64,000 nt of DNA, taken from contig CAIYTF010000002.1 in NCBI GenBank assembly GCA_903929035.1, forward strand, positions 1 to 64,000, written 5' to 3'. Each line of letters begins with the position of its first letter. Positions within the stretch are counted from its first letter, which is position 1. The stretch comes from an uncultured Ignavibacteriales bacterium. Lineage in GTDB: Bacteria; Bacteroidota; Ignavibacteria; Ignavibacteriales; Ignavibacteriaceae. The position numbers and the translations under genes were made by a program. Shown here piece after piece: positions 30,250 to 41,400 of this stretch. A model generated the notes under the pieces. That model saw only the letters and a list, made by a program, of their open reading frames with translations. It searched no databases and was not told the origin of the DNA.

Positions 30250-32316
30250 TTATGATGATACGTTGTTGCTATTCATTATACACAATTTTTTATGCAGTTC
30301 AGTAATTGCAGCAATCTCTTTTTCGGAAATATTAAATTTGTCAGTTTCAATATACTTGATAATTTTTTCTGTTTCTAATTGTGCAGCAAAATAATCGTTC
30401 TCACTCAAAAGTGATTGTAATCTTAAATTTAGTTCAATATAGCGGCTTGAATCGAAAGGAATAAATGTTTTTCTTTTGTTGGGGGAAATGCCTTTAAGCC
30501 AAATGTCTTCCGGGTCCGCACCCCATTTATTGATGAAAATTTGCTTGTTTGTTTCAAGTCCGGCAAAATATTTCTTTTCACCTTCAGCAAGAAAGCTTTT
30601 CGAGCCGAAGTGGTGAATGAAAACATCCCGTGCTATTACTGTTTTATATCCCGATAATTGAAGACGGAGACAATAATCATCGTCTTCAAAATTACCAGGC
30701 GCAAAACGCTCATCTAAACCGCCTAACAAGGTTAGCACTTCTCTTTTTAATAAAACACACAGAAAGGCAGCACGAGGGAACTCCGTGTAGTTACCTCGCT
30801 CATTGACTTTTAGTTTGTCAGCGTGTGAAAACATTTCTTTAATTGTTGAATATTTTGCTGTCTTATCAATCTGGACACCGCTCACATAGTTGGACATCGG
30901 AGCAGCAATTCCATATTCTTTTTTTTGCTCTGCCAATGAAATAAGTTTTTCTAACCATTCTTTGGTGAAAATCAGGTCGTTATTCGCGATAACAAGATAT
31001 TCACCGTTTGCAACTTTCAATCCTTGATTTACCGCTCCCGGAAAGCCGACATTCTCAACATTATGAATTGTGGTATAGTTAATACGTCCTTTTTGTTTGG
31101 CAAGTTTATCAATATATGCTTTTGTGCCATCGGTTGAGGCATTATTTATAAGTATTATTTCAAACGGCAATTGTGTTGAAACTTCAAGAGAGTCAATGCA
31201 TTGTTTTGTATATTCAAGATTATTAAAAAGAGGAATAACAATTGACGTTAATCTTGGCGAACCGTCAATATACCGAGTACCTTTTTGGATAGAATTCCTG
31301 TTCATTTGCCAATTTAAAACATCTTTTATTCGGCTTTCTACAAAAGATACAGATTGCAAATCAGCAAAAGACTCATAAACATTTCTGAGATTTTGTAATA
31401 TATCAATATTCCCTGTAGAGAGGCTCAAAAGGTTTTCGAAATTTAGTATTAGTTCCTTTTTTTCGGTTTGAAGCATTAAGAACCGGCGAAATGATTGTGA
31501 AAGAAGACTTTCCCTAATTTCGTGTGAGTTGAATAATATTAGCTCATTCACATCCCACAAATATTTTTTTTCACCTTGAATAAACTCGTCATATTGCACG
31601 TGCCATCCAGCGGCTCTTTCCTCTTCAGCAAATCGAGCTGCCCTATCTTGCATCACTTTTTTATATCCGTGTTGTTCGCTCCTGATAGGATAGTGCCGCA
31701 GGAGAAAAGGAATTGGGAAAATATTTCGATCTGCAAAACTTATTGAATGACCACCGGATGTGACAAGATCAATTTTCTGTTTGGTGTTTTTCCAAGCCTT
31801 GATCTGATTATGATCGAACCAACGTCCCGGTTCATAATAGGTTAGATATTTTCTTACATCCTCAAAAGGAGGAAACGAATTATCAATCGGTCTGAAATTA
31901 TATAGGCTAAAATTGATAGCATTATATCCTAATTTATCGACAAAAGCGATACCTTCCGAAAGAGAAGTGTTTGGGAACGGACTTTCGCGAAATTCATCAG
32001 CGTCCGCGTGGATAATCCAATCCGCTTCGGACTGCATCGCGATTTGTTGTTTCCGTTGAAGGATCAAATGCCACAAATATTCTTTCTTGGCACGTACAGA
32101 ATATTCAGCGTCATCAGGAAATGTCTCGATATGAATAAGTCCCTTCCCAAGCAGCTTTTTTGCTTTATCAACCGTTTTATCGGTTGAGCAATTATCTATA
32201 AGATAGACATCAACACCATTATCTATCAAGTCTTTAATCACGTGGTAGATGACATCTTCTTCGTTAAATGAAGATATAATTGCAAGAATAATTAGCTTAT
32301 TATTTTGAGGGGTCAA
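30250..32316 (-). CDS. Double-domain family 2 glycosyltransferase
   Basis: N-terminal GT2-like domain (AIISSFNEEDVIYHVIKDL...DADEFRESPF) plus second GT2 (TSIVIPLFNNLEYTKQCIDSLE...NNASTDGT...NNDLIF); TTG start. Confidence 0.85.
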   Translation of the reverse strand: MTPQNNKLIILAIISSFNEEDVIYHVIKDLIDNGVDVYLIDNCSTDKTVDKAKKLLGKGLIHIETFPDDAEYSVRAKKEYLWHLILQRKQQIAMQSEADWIIHADADEFRESPFPNTSLSEGIAFVDKLGYNAINFSLYNFRPIDNSFPPFEDVRKYLTYYEPGRWFDHNQIKAWKNTKQKIDLVTSGGHSISFADRNIFPIPFLLRHYPIRSEQHGYKKVMQDRAARFAEEERAAGWHVQYDEFIQGEKKYLWDVNELILFNSHEIRESLLSQSFRRFLMLQTEKKELILNFENLLSLSTGNIDILQNLRNVYESFADLQSVSFVESRIKDVLNWQMNRNSIQKGTRYIDGSPRLTSIVIPLFNNLEYTKQCIDSLEVSTQLPFEIILINNASTDGTKAYIDKLAKQKGRINYTTIHNVENVGFPGAVNQGLKVANGEYLVIANNDLIFTKEWLEKLISLAEQKKEYGIAAPMSNYVSGVQIDKTAKYSTIKEMFSHADKLKVNERGNYTEFPRAAFLCVLLKREVLTLLGGLDERFAPGNFEDDDYCLRLQLSGYKTVIARDVFIHHFGSKSFLAEGEKKYFAGLETNKQIFINKWGADPEDIWLKGISPNKRKTFIPFDSSRYIELNLRLQSLLSENDYFAAQLETEKIIKYIETDKFNISEKEIAAITELHKKLCIMNSNNVSS

Positions 32317-32420
32317 AGCGTTTCCTTTTCTATATTCAGTATTTAAACACTGAAATTTTTAAAAAAAACGCTACCCGCGAGCTATCTGAATTTTGGGTTA
32401 CTGATAGAATAACTTCGTTT

Positions 32421-35369
32421 TTAAGTTCCAATATTATATTTCCTCAAAAGGGGTTCGAATTTCTGTTTATGTGCTTCATTCTTGATTTTAGCGATATAAG
32501 TAAGTGCCCCTGTTATATCGTTTAGTTGAAGAAATTTCATAGCGATGTTCATATTGGCGGCATCCATAGAAATCTCTCTTTCATATTGCCAATTGAAGTT
32601 TGGGAAAAAGAAAGATAAATCCCTTTTTTGTAAAATATTATTGATTATTCGAGCATCGAAAGAAAGGTCGATATGCGGTTTCATTCTGCCGGAAAGATTG
32701 TCCGCGTGAATTCTGTATTGAACCAAAACTTCCGGCAGATATTTCACGTTGATATTCAAACTTGGCAAAATTCTGGACCACAACTCATAGTCGTGCGCAC
32801 GATGAAAAGCGGTGTCGTATTGAAATTCGCGTAAAATAGTTCTTTTTATTAACAATCCCGGATTGGGAATTGGCGAACCGTACAAAAGATAACGGATAGC
32901 ATCATCTATTCTATTTTGCCAATCCTGATATTGATGTATCACATTCGTTTCTTCGCCAATGGAAACCAATTTGCAGTATATCGCATCAGTATTTGGATAG
33001 TCAATCAGCAGTTTGCGATATTTTTCCAATATCTCCGGATATAGAATATCGTCTGAATCCAGCCAAAGAATATAGTCACCTGTTGCTTCCGTAACTGCTC
33101 TATTGCGTGTGTCCGGTGCGTTAGTGTGGCTTTTAAAAATGATTCTGACTTGTTTGTTTGAGGAATAATTTTGCAATAAATCCTTTGTTCCATCGGTAGA
33201 ACCATCATCTACAATCACTATTTCGAAATTTCTAAATGTTTGGCTTAATGCACTATCTACCGCGGCTTCAATAAAATCTTCACGATTATAAACAGGAATA
33301 CAAATAGAAATAAAAGGAGTATTCTCTTTTGTCTGTTGTTTAGTTTCGATAGATACAGATGTTTGAGACGGATTGTTATCCATCGAATTTAACAGTTGGC
33401 AAATAATAGATTCAACTTGAGGAAGAATAATATCCGATCCATATTTTTTTTCTACCAGAGAACGGTATCTTTCAGAATCATATTCATTAGCTGTTATAAG
33501 TTCAACGGCTTCATCTATAGTGTTGAACACCAAGTCATCTCCATAGATATTTCGGAGATTGCCGTAACCGTTATGAATGACGGGCTTAATACCCATCATC
33601 ATCGCTTCCATCAGTCCCAATCCTTGAGACTCGACTATCGATGTGGAAAGTATTATCGATTTATCACCTAACCATTCTTCGATGTTTTCAACTGTGCCTT
33701 CATAAAAGAAATTATTTTGCAATCCCAATTCATTGATTAAATGAATGCAATAATCATAGAGTTGATAATCCTGAATACGTCCAACCATATAAATGGAATA
33801 GCGAGGGTCTTTTTTTACCAAAGCCGATAGAACTTGAATCATCAATTGAGGATTCTTGTCTTTCTGAAAACGGGAAATATAAGCTATACGGAAATTATTT
33901 TTATGCTCTCTGAATTTTATTTGTGAACTTACAGAGTTTGGAATGTGAACTATGGAAACATTGTTATCTATTTCCGGCTCGTGATATTTCTTTATTACAT
34001 TAATAAATTCCGGATTAACTGTAATGAGTTTTTCAACACCAAACCAATTAATGTTGTTGATAGTTCCATCGTATGCCTCATAGCGGTGAAGCCGAACAAT
34101 CATTGGGGGCCTATGTGCCAATTGGCTTATGGTTATAGCGGGACCGTTCGCCCATTCACACCAAACCAAGTCGCTTTCATCGAGTATTTTTAAAAGTAAT
34201 TCTTCGTTTATCTCCGAAGCGTTATAACAGTTTACGATATAACCGCGGTTTTCTAGATAATTTTTTATCGGAGCAAAGAAACTGAAATTATTTTCATCGC
34301 CGGCGAAACAAGCGATAACAAGTTTTTCATTTTTTGACGGGGGTAGAACCACGGGAAATATCCCTTTTTCAATTTGCGATGAAAAAAGCGAAGTGTCCAA
34401 AGCCTTTTCATTGCGAAACACTTTTAACAATTCAGTTAGATTATTCCGGATCGCATTTGATTTTGGAGAATATTTTATTGCCGATTGAAAACAAAATGCT
34501 GAAAATTCTAAATCTGATTTATATTGTTTTGACCAAGGGGTTTTAAAAAATAATGACTTTACTCCGACTTTAAGAAGAGTATCCGCTACCTCTTTCATAG
34601 TAAAGCAACTATTCCCGTCAAATTTAAGGAGCTTAATAATATTGGATTCATTCCGGTATTTAGCTTTCATTATTTTCCTCTCTTCTAATTGAATAGAGGA
34701 ATCATTTGTCAGGGAATTGGGATTTTGAAAAAACAGGCCCAGTCTTTCGCCAAAGTGAAGTGCTTTTCTTTTATGCAAATTAAACCGTATATTAAATTCT
34801 CCATCTCCTACTGCCTGCAAATGCGGGGCAAAAAGTCCAATTTGTTTATGCAGGCTTTTCCGCCAAAGAGGCTGATGCCCAAATTGATGATGATGAAGAC
34901 AATTCTCATAATTGAACTCAGGATAGGTATAATAATTAATAGAATTGCATTCGGCAAAAGTTTCATTCATAATTGAACTTTCAATTGCATCTGCAAACAC
35001 TAATTCAATTTGAGGATTATGGTTTAAAACTTCGGCAAGAGTTTCAATAGCATCTAATCGATGCCGATCATCGCAATTTGCAATGGTTAGATAGTTACCG
35101 CTTGAATGTCTTAAGGCAAGATTCCACGCCGAAGAAAGAGTTTCCCGTACATCGGTTCTATAATATTTGATATTATGAAAATTATCGGTAAATCTTTCAA
35201 TGATTGGTTTCTCGTTCCCGGGTGATGCACTATCTACAACTATTATTTCCAATTGCCCTTGTTTATACAATGTTTGGTCGGTTAAATCGACCAAACATCC
35301 TTCAATGAATTTCGGAGCATTGTAAACAGATACTAATGCACTAACCATTATAGTGGAGCTTGACACCAT
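32421..35369 (-). CDS. Triple-domain glycosyltransferase (GT2 - GT4 - GT2)
   Basis: N-term VSALVSVYNAPKFIEGCLVDL; middle IAYISRFQKDKNPQLMIQVLSALV...GLGLMEAMMMGIKPVIH; C-term ISICIPVYNREDFIEAAVDSALSQTFRNFEIVIVDDGSTDGT. Confidence 0.87.
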   Translation of the reverse strand: MVSSSTIMVSALVSVYNAPKFIEGCLVDLTDQTLYKQGQLEIIVVDSASPGNEKPIIERFTDNFHNIKYYRTDVRETLSSAWNLALRHSSGNYLTIANCDDRHRLDAIETLAEVLNHNPQIELVFADAIESSIMNETFAECNSINYYTYPEFNYENCLHHHQFGHQPLWRKSLHKQIGLFAPHLQAVGDGEFNIRFNLHKRKALHFGERLGLFFQNPNSLTNDSSIQLEERKIMKAKYRNESNIIKLLKFDGNSCFTMKEVADTLLKVGVKSLFFKTPWSKQYKSDLEFSAFCFQSAIKYSPKSNAIRNNLTELLKVFRNEKALDTSLFSSQIEKGIFPVVLPPSKNEKLVIACFAGDENNFSFFAPIKNYLENRGYIVNCYNASEINEELLLKILDESDLVWCEWANGPAITISQLAHRPPMIVRLHRYEAYDGTINNINWFGVEKLITVNPEFINVIKKYHEPEIDNNVSIVHIPNSVSSQIKFREHKNNFRIAYISRFQKDKNPQLMIQVLSALVKKDPRYSIYMVGRIQDYQLYDYCIHLINELGLQNNFFYEGTVENIEEWLGDKSIILSTSIVESQGLGLMEAMMMGIKPVIHNGYGNLRNIYGDDLVFNTIDEAVELITANEYDSERYRSLVEKKYGSDIILPQVESIICQLLNSMDNNPSQTSVSIETKQQTKENTPFISICIPVYNREDFIEAAVDSALSQTFRNFEIVIVDDGSTDGTKDLLQNYSSNKQVRIIFKSHTNAPDTRNRAVTEATGDYILWLDSDDILYPEILEKYRKLLIDYPNTDAIYCKLVSIGEETNVIHQYQDWQNRIDDAIRYLLYGSPIPNPGLLIKRTILREFQYDTAFHRAHDYELWSRILPSLNINVKYLPEVLVQYRIHADNLSGRMKPHIDLSFDARIINNILQKRDLSFFFPNFNWQYEREISMDAANMNIAMKFLQLNDITGALTYIAKIKNEAHKQKFEPLLRKYNIGT

Positions 35370-35450
35370 TAGATATTTTTTCTTGAGTATTTGTATTGTT
35401 CATATAGTAAACATAACTTATACATTGATTATTTGCAAATATTGCATTCG

Positions 35451-35481
35451 ATTTTCAAACAAAAAGCGTATATTTGAAAAT
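35451..35481. promoter_or_regulatory. Inverted repeat in divergent intergenic region, candidate operator
   Basis: ATTTTCAAA (35451-35459), 13 nt, TTTGAAAAT (35473-35481), between GT operon start and methyltransferase. Confidence 0.4.
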
Positions 35482-35525
35482 GACAGAGTAGTTAGTTAAG
35501 TTATTTTGAAAAATAAAGCGAACTT

Positions 35526-36173
35526 ATGGATAGTAATAATATTTCACTACAAGGGTGTGATTTTTCTTCAAAAGATTACTGGGAAAATAGATACAAAAGT
35601 TCTGGAAATTCCGGATCGGGTTCTTATCATAACCTTGCAATGTTTAAGGCTGAGGTTTTGAATCAGTTATTTGAACAATGTAAAATCAAAAGTGTAATTG
35701 AGTTTGGTTGCGGTGATGGTAATCAGTTGGGCCTTTTGAAATGTCAGAGATACATTGGTTTAGATGTATCTCTAACAGCTATAGAACAATGCAGGTCTTT
35801 ATATAAGGGAGATAAATCAAAGAGTTTTTTTTTATACGATTATCGAGGTTTCATTGATAATGCCGGACTCTTTAAACAAGAATGTGCTATTTCGCTCGAT
35901 GTATTGTATCATCTGGTAGAGGATGAAGTTTATGAGTCCTATATTAGACATTTGTTCTCATCGGCCGGCAAACTTGTTGTTATTTATGCAGCCGACTTTG
36001 ATCACATCCAAGTTGCAAAGCACGTACTGTATCGTAGATTTACTAAATATGTGAAAGAAAATATACTTGGATGGACGATGGAATTTACCATCAAAAACAA
36101 ATATCCTGCAAAAGGGTTTGATGATGACCAAGGCAGTATGGCAGACTTCTTTGTCTATATAAAGAATTTGTAG
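35526..36173 (+). CDS. Class I SAM-dependent methyltransferase
   Basis: SVIEFGCGDGNQLGLL...YIGLDVSLTAIEQC; only plus-strand gene inside the glycan locus. Confidence 0.8.
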   Translation: MDSNNISLQGCDFSSKDYWENRYKSSGNSGSGSYHNLAMFKAEVLNQLFEQCKIKSVIEFGCGDGNQLGLLKCQRYIGLDVSLTAIEQCRSLYKGDKSKSFFLYDYRGFIDNAGLFKQECAISLDVLYHLVEDEVYESYIRHLFSSAGKLVVIYAADFDHIQVAKHVLYRRFTKYVKENILGWTMEFTIKNKYPAKGFDDDQGSMADFFVYIKNL

Positions 36174-36243
36174 TCTTTTTAATTTCAAATGCGGTTTAAT
36201 AGTCTATGATATGGATTGATATTTGACATTCACTTATAGTTTT

Positions 36244-38403
36244 TTACTTTATAATCTGGCTTGATTCGAACCCTTTAATTTCCTTTTGCAGAAATGCCAG
36301 CAAAGCATCTTTTTGATATTTCGGAGAATTTAATAAATCAATAAAATTTTGCAGATAATTTTGCCATGCAATCGAATTTTCTATTAGTTTCTGTAAACTT
36401 TTTAAATCCAATTTGCATTGTGTATCGAGAGATTTGATTGTCCTATTCTCATAAATTCGTCTCTGATATAAGGACTGGTTATTTTGGTAGTATTCTCTTT
36501 CGCGGTTGATGATGCCATCTGCCTCAATTTTGTATTTGTCAAAAGAGAGAGTTGCTTTTTGGTTACCGTGCATTCTGTAACCGCCAAATAAGCTATCAAC
36601 TGTGAATATTGATGTGATACGAAAGAAACGCATCCAAAGGTCGAGATCACCGGCGAAATTTAAATCAGGGCTTAAAAAAGCACCTGCAAGGTTCCATAGC
36701 TCCCTTCGCCAAAAGGTGCTTTCCTGCTGAATATATGGAGAATCGTAACCGAATGATAGGAATTTATTTAGATCATAACTGTTAACGAATGGAGTTATAT
36801 GTGATATTCCATTATTTTTATTCCAGAATGTTGAGCGTCCAGTCAGCCATAAAACATCGGGAGCAGATAAAAAGATATCGGCTACTTTAAAAAATGCATA
36901 AGGATGATATTTATCGTCAGAATTGAGCCAACTCATAATTGTCCCTGTTGAGCGATTGAATCCACCATTGAGAGCAGCGTATTGTCCGCCATCAGGTTTA
37001 CTCTGCCAAAAATCTATATGATCTGAGTGCTTTTTGATAATCTCTATCGAGTTATCGCTGCTCCCGCCATCCATAACAATATATTCGAGGTTTGGGTAAT
37101 TCTGGCTAAGAATTGAATCTATACATTCTTCCAAAAAAATTTCTTGGTTGAATGATGCGGTCACTATGCTAATTTTTGGGTAACTAAGTTTATTAATATT
37201 TGTAGATTTGATGAAATTTTGTTCACCGGCTGCATTATTAGGAACATTGTTTACAATTGAAGCTATATGCCGTTCAATGGGACGAAACAATTCCTCAAAA
37301 TCAAAAACTTTTGGTACGATGTTTGGGATATTTTGTTTATAATATTCTAACTGATCGTTGCCGATAGTAAGAACAAAGGGAGTATTTTTATCATAGACTA
37401 AACCTATGTTATACATTTCGATCAGATTAGACAATTCACCAATTTGATTTAAACATACAGGCAGACCATTTTGTAGGTAAGTGAATATTTTCCCTGATGC
37501 TAAGCCGATGAATTCGAGATTTTTACCATCGTAGATACCGATATTTGTGGGGTGATAGTAAGCAATTCCTAGGTCAACAGCCTCCAGTAGTTCCGTGAGT
37601 TCACTAATAGAGTTATAAGGCTCATATGAAAAGAAAACCTTTTCTTTAAGGCTGGATAACTGGAGTTTCTCCATAAATGAGTCATTGGGATATCTTGCGT
37701 GGATAACCAGAACCCATTCATTGCTCCAGTATTGGACGCTATTGATGAGGTATTCAGTGCCGCTCCACTTCGAGAGTGTGCCGGCATATAAAGCGATCTT
37801 CTTATCTTTTGGTATGCCAAGCTTATCATTTAAGAAATATGATCTATTATGGGGGTGAAATCCTTGATTTATAACAGGCATTCTGAATATTTTCTCTTTA
37901 GAGATTTTGTTCTCAACAGAAAGTTTATCCGTCCGCACATCATCTTGACAAATAGCAAAGCTCAGGTTTTTGCAAGCGTTGATTTCCGAAACTTTGAATT
38001 CATCTCCTGTTTCATCCGCGAAAAAAATTTCATACGAGATTAATCCAAGTGGTATTTTCTGAACCATTGCAATAATGGAAGCTTCAATTATTCCTCTATC
38101 AACGCATATAACAAGATCGTATTTCTTTAACGTGTTTTGTACAAAATTAATAATGTGAGTTTCATCAATAGCAGGGAGTGAAAGAAAACTAACAAAACCG
38201 ACCGTAATTTCCACTTTACTATAATTATTAAAAAGAATATGTTCGCAGTTATCGCAAATGATGCCCTGAAATATTCCCGGACGAAGAATGGAAAAAACAT
38301 CAACAAAATAACCTAATTCACATAATTTTTTTACAATAGCATACAAATTTGGATTGTTATGAATATTCCCTTCTGGGTGAATAATTAGGATTCGTTTTTG
38401 CAT
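36244..38403 (-). CDS. Double-domain glycosyltransferase (GT4 - GT2)
   Basis: N-term GT4-like (LGIPKDKKIALYAGTLSKWSGTEYLINSV); C-term GT2 (SIVTASFNQEIFLEECIDSILSQNYPNLEYIVMDGGSSDNS...WLNSDDKY). Confidence 0.87.
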   Translation of the reverse strand: MQKRILIIHPEGNIHNNPNLYAIVKKLCELGYFVDVFSILRPGIFQGIICDNCEHILFNNYSKVEITVGFVSFLSLPAIDETHIINFVQNTLKKYDLVICVDRGIIEASIIAMVQKIPLGLISYEIFFADETGDEFKVSEINACKNLSFAICQDDVRTDKLSVENKISKEKIFRMPVINQGFHPHNRSYFLNDKLGIPKDKKIALYAGTLSKWSGTEYLINSVQYWSNEWVLVIHARYPNDSFMEKLQLSSLKEKVFFSYEPYNSISELTELLEAVDLGIAYYHPTNIGIYDGKNLEFIGLASGKIFTYLQNGLPVCLNQIGELSNLIEMYNIGLVYDKNTPFVLTIGNDQLEYYKQNIPNIVPKVFDFEELFRPIERHIASIVNNVPNNAAGEQNFIKSTNINKLSYPKISIVTASFNQEIFLEECIDSILSQNYPNLEYIVMDGGSSDNSIEIIKKHSDHIDFWQSKPDGGQYAALNGGFNRSTGTIMSWLNSDDKYHPYAFFKVADIFLSAPDVLWLTGRSTFWNKNNGISHITPFVNSYDLNKFLSFGYDSPYIQQESTFWRRELWNLAGAFLSPDLNFAGDLDLWMRFFRITSIFTVDSLFGGYRMHGNQKATLSFDKYKIEADGIINREREYYQNNQSLYQRRIYENRTIKSLDTQCKLDLKSLQKLIENSIAWQNYLQNFIDLLNSPKYQKDALLAFLQKEIKGFESSQIIK

Positions 38404-38417
38404 AGGCTTTTAATTTA

Positions 38418-41400
38418 TTATTTGCTTTTTATATAAATCGTGTTCCGTATAGCTTCCAGATAAGCGTGTCCATATTTTAAATCCGGTTCAAGGTGATTTC
38501 CTTCTGCCCACTCGTTCCATGCTTTAATGAAGACGAGGCGATGTTCAAAATCAGTAATATTTTCTATTTTTTGAATAGCATTTTCAAGCATTTGCATAAA
38601 TAATTCTGGAGTCGAGTTATGCAAAACCAACCCATTTGCTCCACTGCGCGGCGTGTTATCCCAGTTTGGAAATACTAATGGGTACTCATTTGGACCAAGT
38701 TTGTACGAGTTTAAAAACAAAACTAATTCTGAATAGTCATTTATTCGTGGAACACCATTTGGATTAGCGGGTTTAACATCTAATTGGGGCACTTTCATAT
38801 CGTAAAATGGAGCATTGTCCACGCAAGTCTCACATCCATATTGTTCAGGATTCTTTGCCATATGAGCAATAAAATGGAACCCCGGTAATCGTTCCTTTAT
38901 TGCAAGTTCTTGCCATATATATGTAAAGTGTTCTGCATTTGGCAGGTTTTGAGGACTGTATATAAGGAACACCAATTTACCATTAATTTTCAAATAACGG
39001 CTATCTTGGAAAGCATTTAATAAGGCATAAAAATGTGCCTGATAATCTTCTATTCCAGGATATGTTTGCTCTATTAGAATTTTGTTTGGTGCTCCGTGCC
39101 ATATCCCTGACCAAGTTTGATTTGCCCATCCTAAACAAAATGGAAAATCAGGTTTCCCTGATGATACAACATCATTAAACGGGCGTTCCAGTAAACGATG
39201 TCCGGCAAACCAATAATGCCAATAGCAGAATGCTTCAACTCCATAGTTCTTTGCTAATTCTGCTTGTGCTTCTCTGGTTTCAGGCAATCGAAGATCGTAA
39301 TATCCAAGATCGGCAGGGATGTGTGGTTGGTAGTGTCCTTCATATAACTGCTTTGCTTTTCCTACATTACTCCATTCTGTAAATCCTTTGCCCCACCATA
39401 TATCGTTTTCAGGAATTGGGTGGAATTGAGGTAAATAAAACGCGATGACGCGTGCTCTTGGATTGGATGAAAGGGCTGTATCAATTGAAACAGTTGTAGT
39501 TGATGATATCCCCATAGAAAATTGCTGATGCCCGCCTGTCGCGTTAATATGGGTTTCAAGGAGATTACCAATATTAACAATTGGGTCATTGAATATATCA
39601 TCCTTAAGAATTGTCAATAATTCATTATGAGATGGGTGTTCTGCTAAATGTATTGCCTGAGTTTTATATTCTTCTGTTAAAAAAGTACCCCAATTTTGCA
39701 TTACGAAAAATACTACACTATCAACCCCAAAAGATTTTCCGAGTTCGATAAATTGTTTCATTTCACTGAAGTTCTTTGCTTGAACAATCATACGAATAAT
39801 AAATAACATACCCTTTTTTCGTTGTGGTAACCCCGAAATGAAAGCAAGGTTTTTTAAAATTGTTTGAAAATTTCCGCCTCTCCTAATTTCTGAATAAGTT
39901 ACTTCAGTTGCTGCATCAATTGAAACCGCCACTAACTTTATTCTATCCTGTATGTTTTTAAGGGTTGTATCCCATAAATGCTGATTAAAAAGAATTCCAT
40001 TAGTATCAAGTCTGAAACCAAGTTCTGGAAATTTACTGAAGTCATATTGCAGTAATAACTTGCGGTAAGAGGCAGCTGCGAATGGATCGCCGGCACCACA
40101 GAGCCAAAGTTCTTTGAGATGCATACCTAATGAATCCAGCATATTGATTTGTGAAGTTAGCCGTTCACCGCTTTCTTTTGTGTTTATCGATATAATCGAT
40201 GTTCTACAGCTTGGGCAGCTAAGGTTACACGAAGGATCATCTTCAAAGGAAATAATCTCCGGTGTCGGTAAATTAATAATATTACCTGTAAGAATAGCAT
40301 TTCTCAAAATTGGGTTGCTAACTTCCGACTTATTAAAGAGTTGATACGGTATCTGATAGTTTAATACATTTTTGTTTTTCGGATGAGATACTTCCTGCAT
40401 TGCCGCGCATTTCGATTTATCGCAATACGAGTAATCTCCGTTAAGAATAGATTTGCGTAATTCCTGCGAAATTTCTGAGTTCCAAGCTTGATTTAGTTTT
40501 CCTCCTTCGATATTTCCTAATGTAAATGGAAGATAGCAGCAACTCGATACTTCATTATCTTGCCGAAGTTCCATATATAAAAAAGGATTAGGGCAAATAA
40601 ATTTTTTGAATTCAGTCCCATAATAAAACTTTTTATGAAACTCAATCTGGTTGTTAATTGTTTGATTTGTACTCATTTCTTTGCTGATACTTCGCAGTAA
40701 TACTTGTAAGAATTTAGATGCAGATTGCCATTCCGGCGAATCTTTTAATGCATCGTAAATTTGCTTACAAATATCAAATTCAGTTGTATCAGCTTTCCCT
40801 AATAATTTTATCTGCTCAAAGTAATCAGCATAGGAATCTCCTGCCTGCATCTTGAAAATAGTATCAATATGTGATAGTAACCTCTCGATAACAGGTATTG
40901 GTGATGGGTAGTTTTGTTTCTTTTGAAGAAGTTCGTTTCTTATTGTATAAAGGGAATTGGAAACTGCATCATCAGGAACTGACAAGTGAACTCTTGTTAT
41001 TCCGGTATAAACTTGTCTTACGATATCTTCGATTAAAGTATTGTATTCTTGCAGTATTTTCTCATCAATACAATATCCTGCATCATTTAATGAGAACAAT
41101 AGATTCTCCTTTGTTAATTCAGGAAGTAATTTTTCATAGTCTCTGATTGCATCCACCGTACGCAACAATAGTGCCCCAATTGAGACATCCCTTTTTACTT
41201 TCCATTCTTGATCAATCAAGCGAAGAGTTCCTTTAAAATATATAAGGTTCGCCGGAATACAATCAATAAAATCAGGATGAATTATCGAGAGTGCCTTATT
41301 TGAATAGTTCATTTTGGAAATGCCATATTTTTCCATAAAGGAAATTTGAAGTTCCATAAGCTCGGAAAACCGTCTAATATCTTTTGTCAAAATACATTTT

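Noticed and set aside
32317-32354. TTCAGT-ATTTAAAC-ACTGAA hairpin between two glycosyltransferase genes as a terminator
   Set aside because: Short 6-bp stem in AT-rich sequence close to the start of the next gene; could easily be chance.
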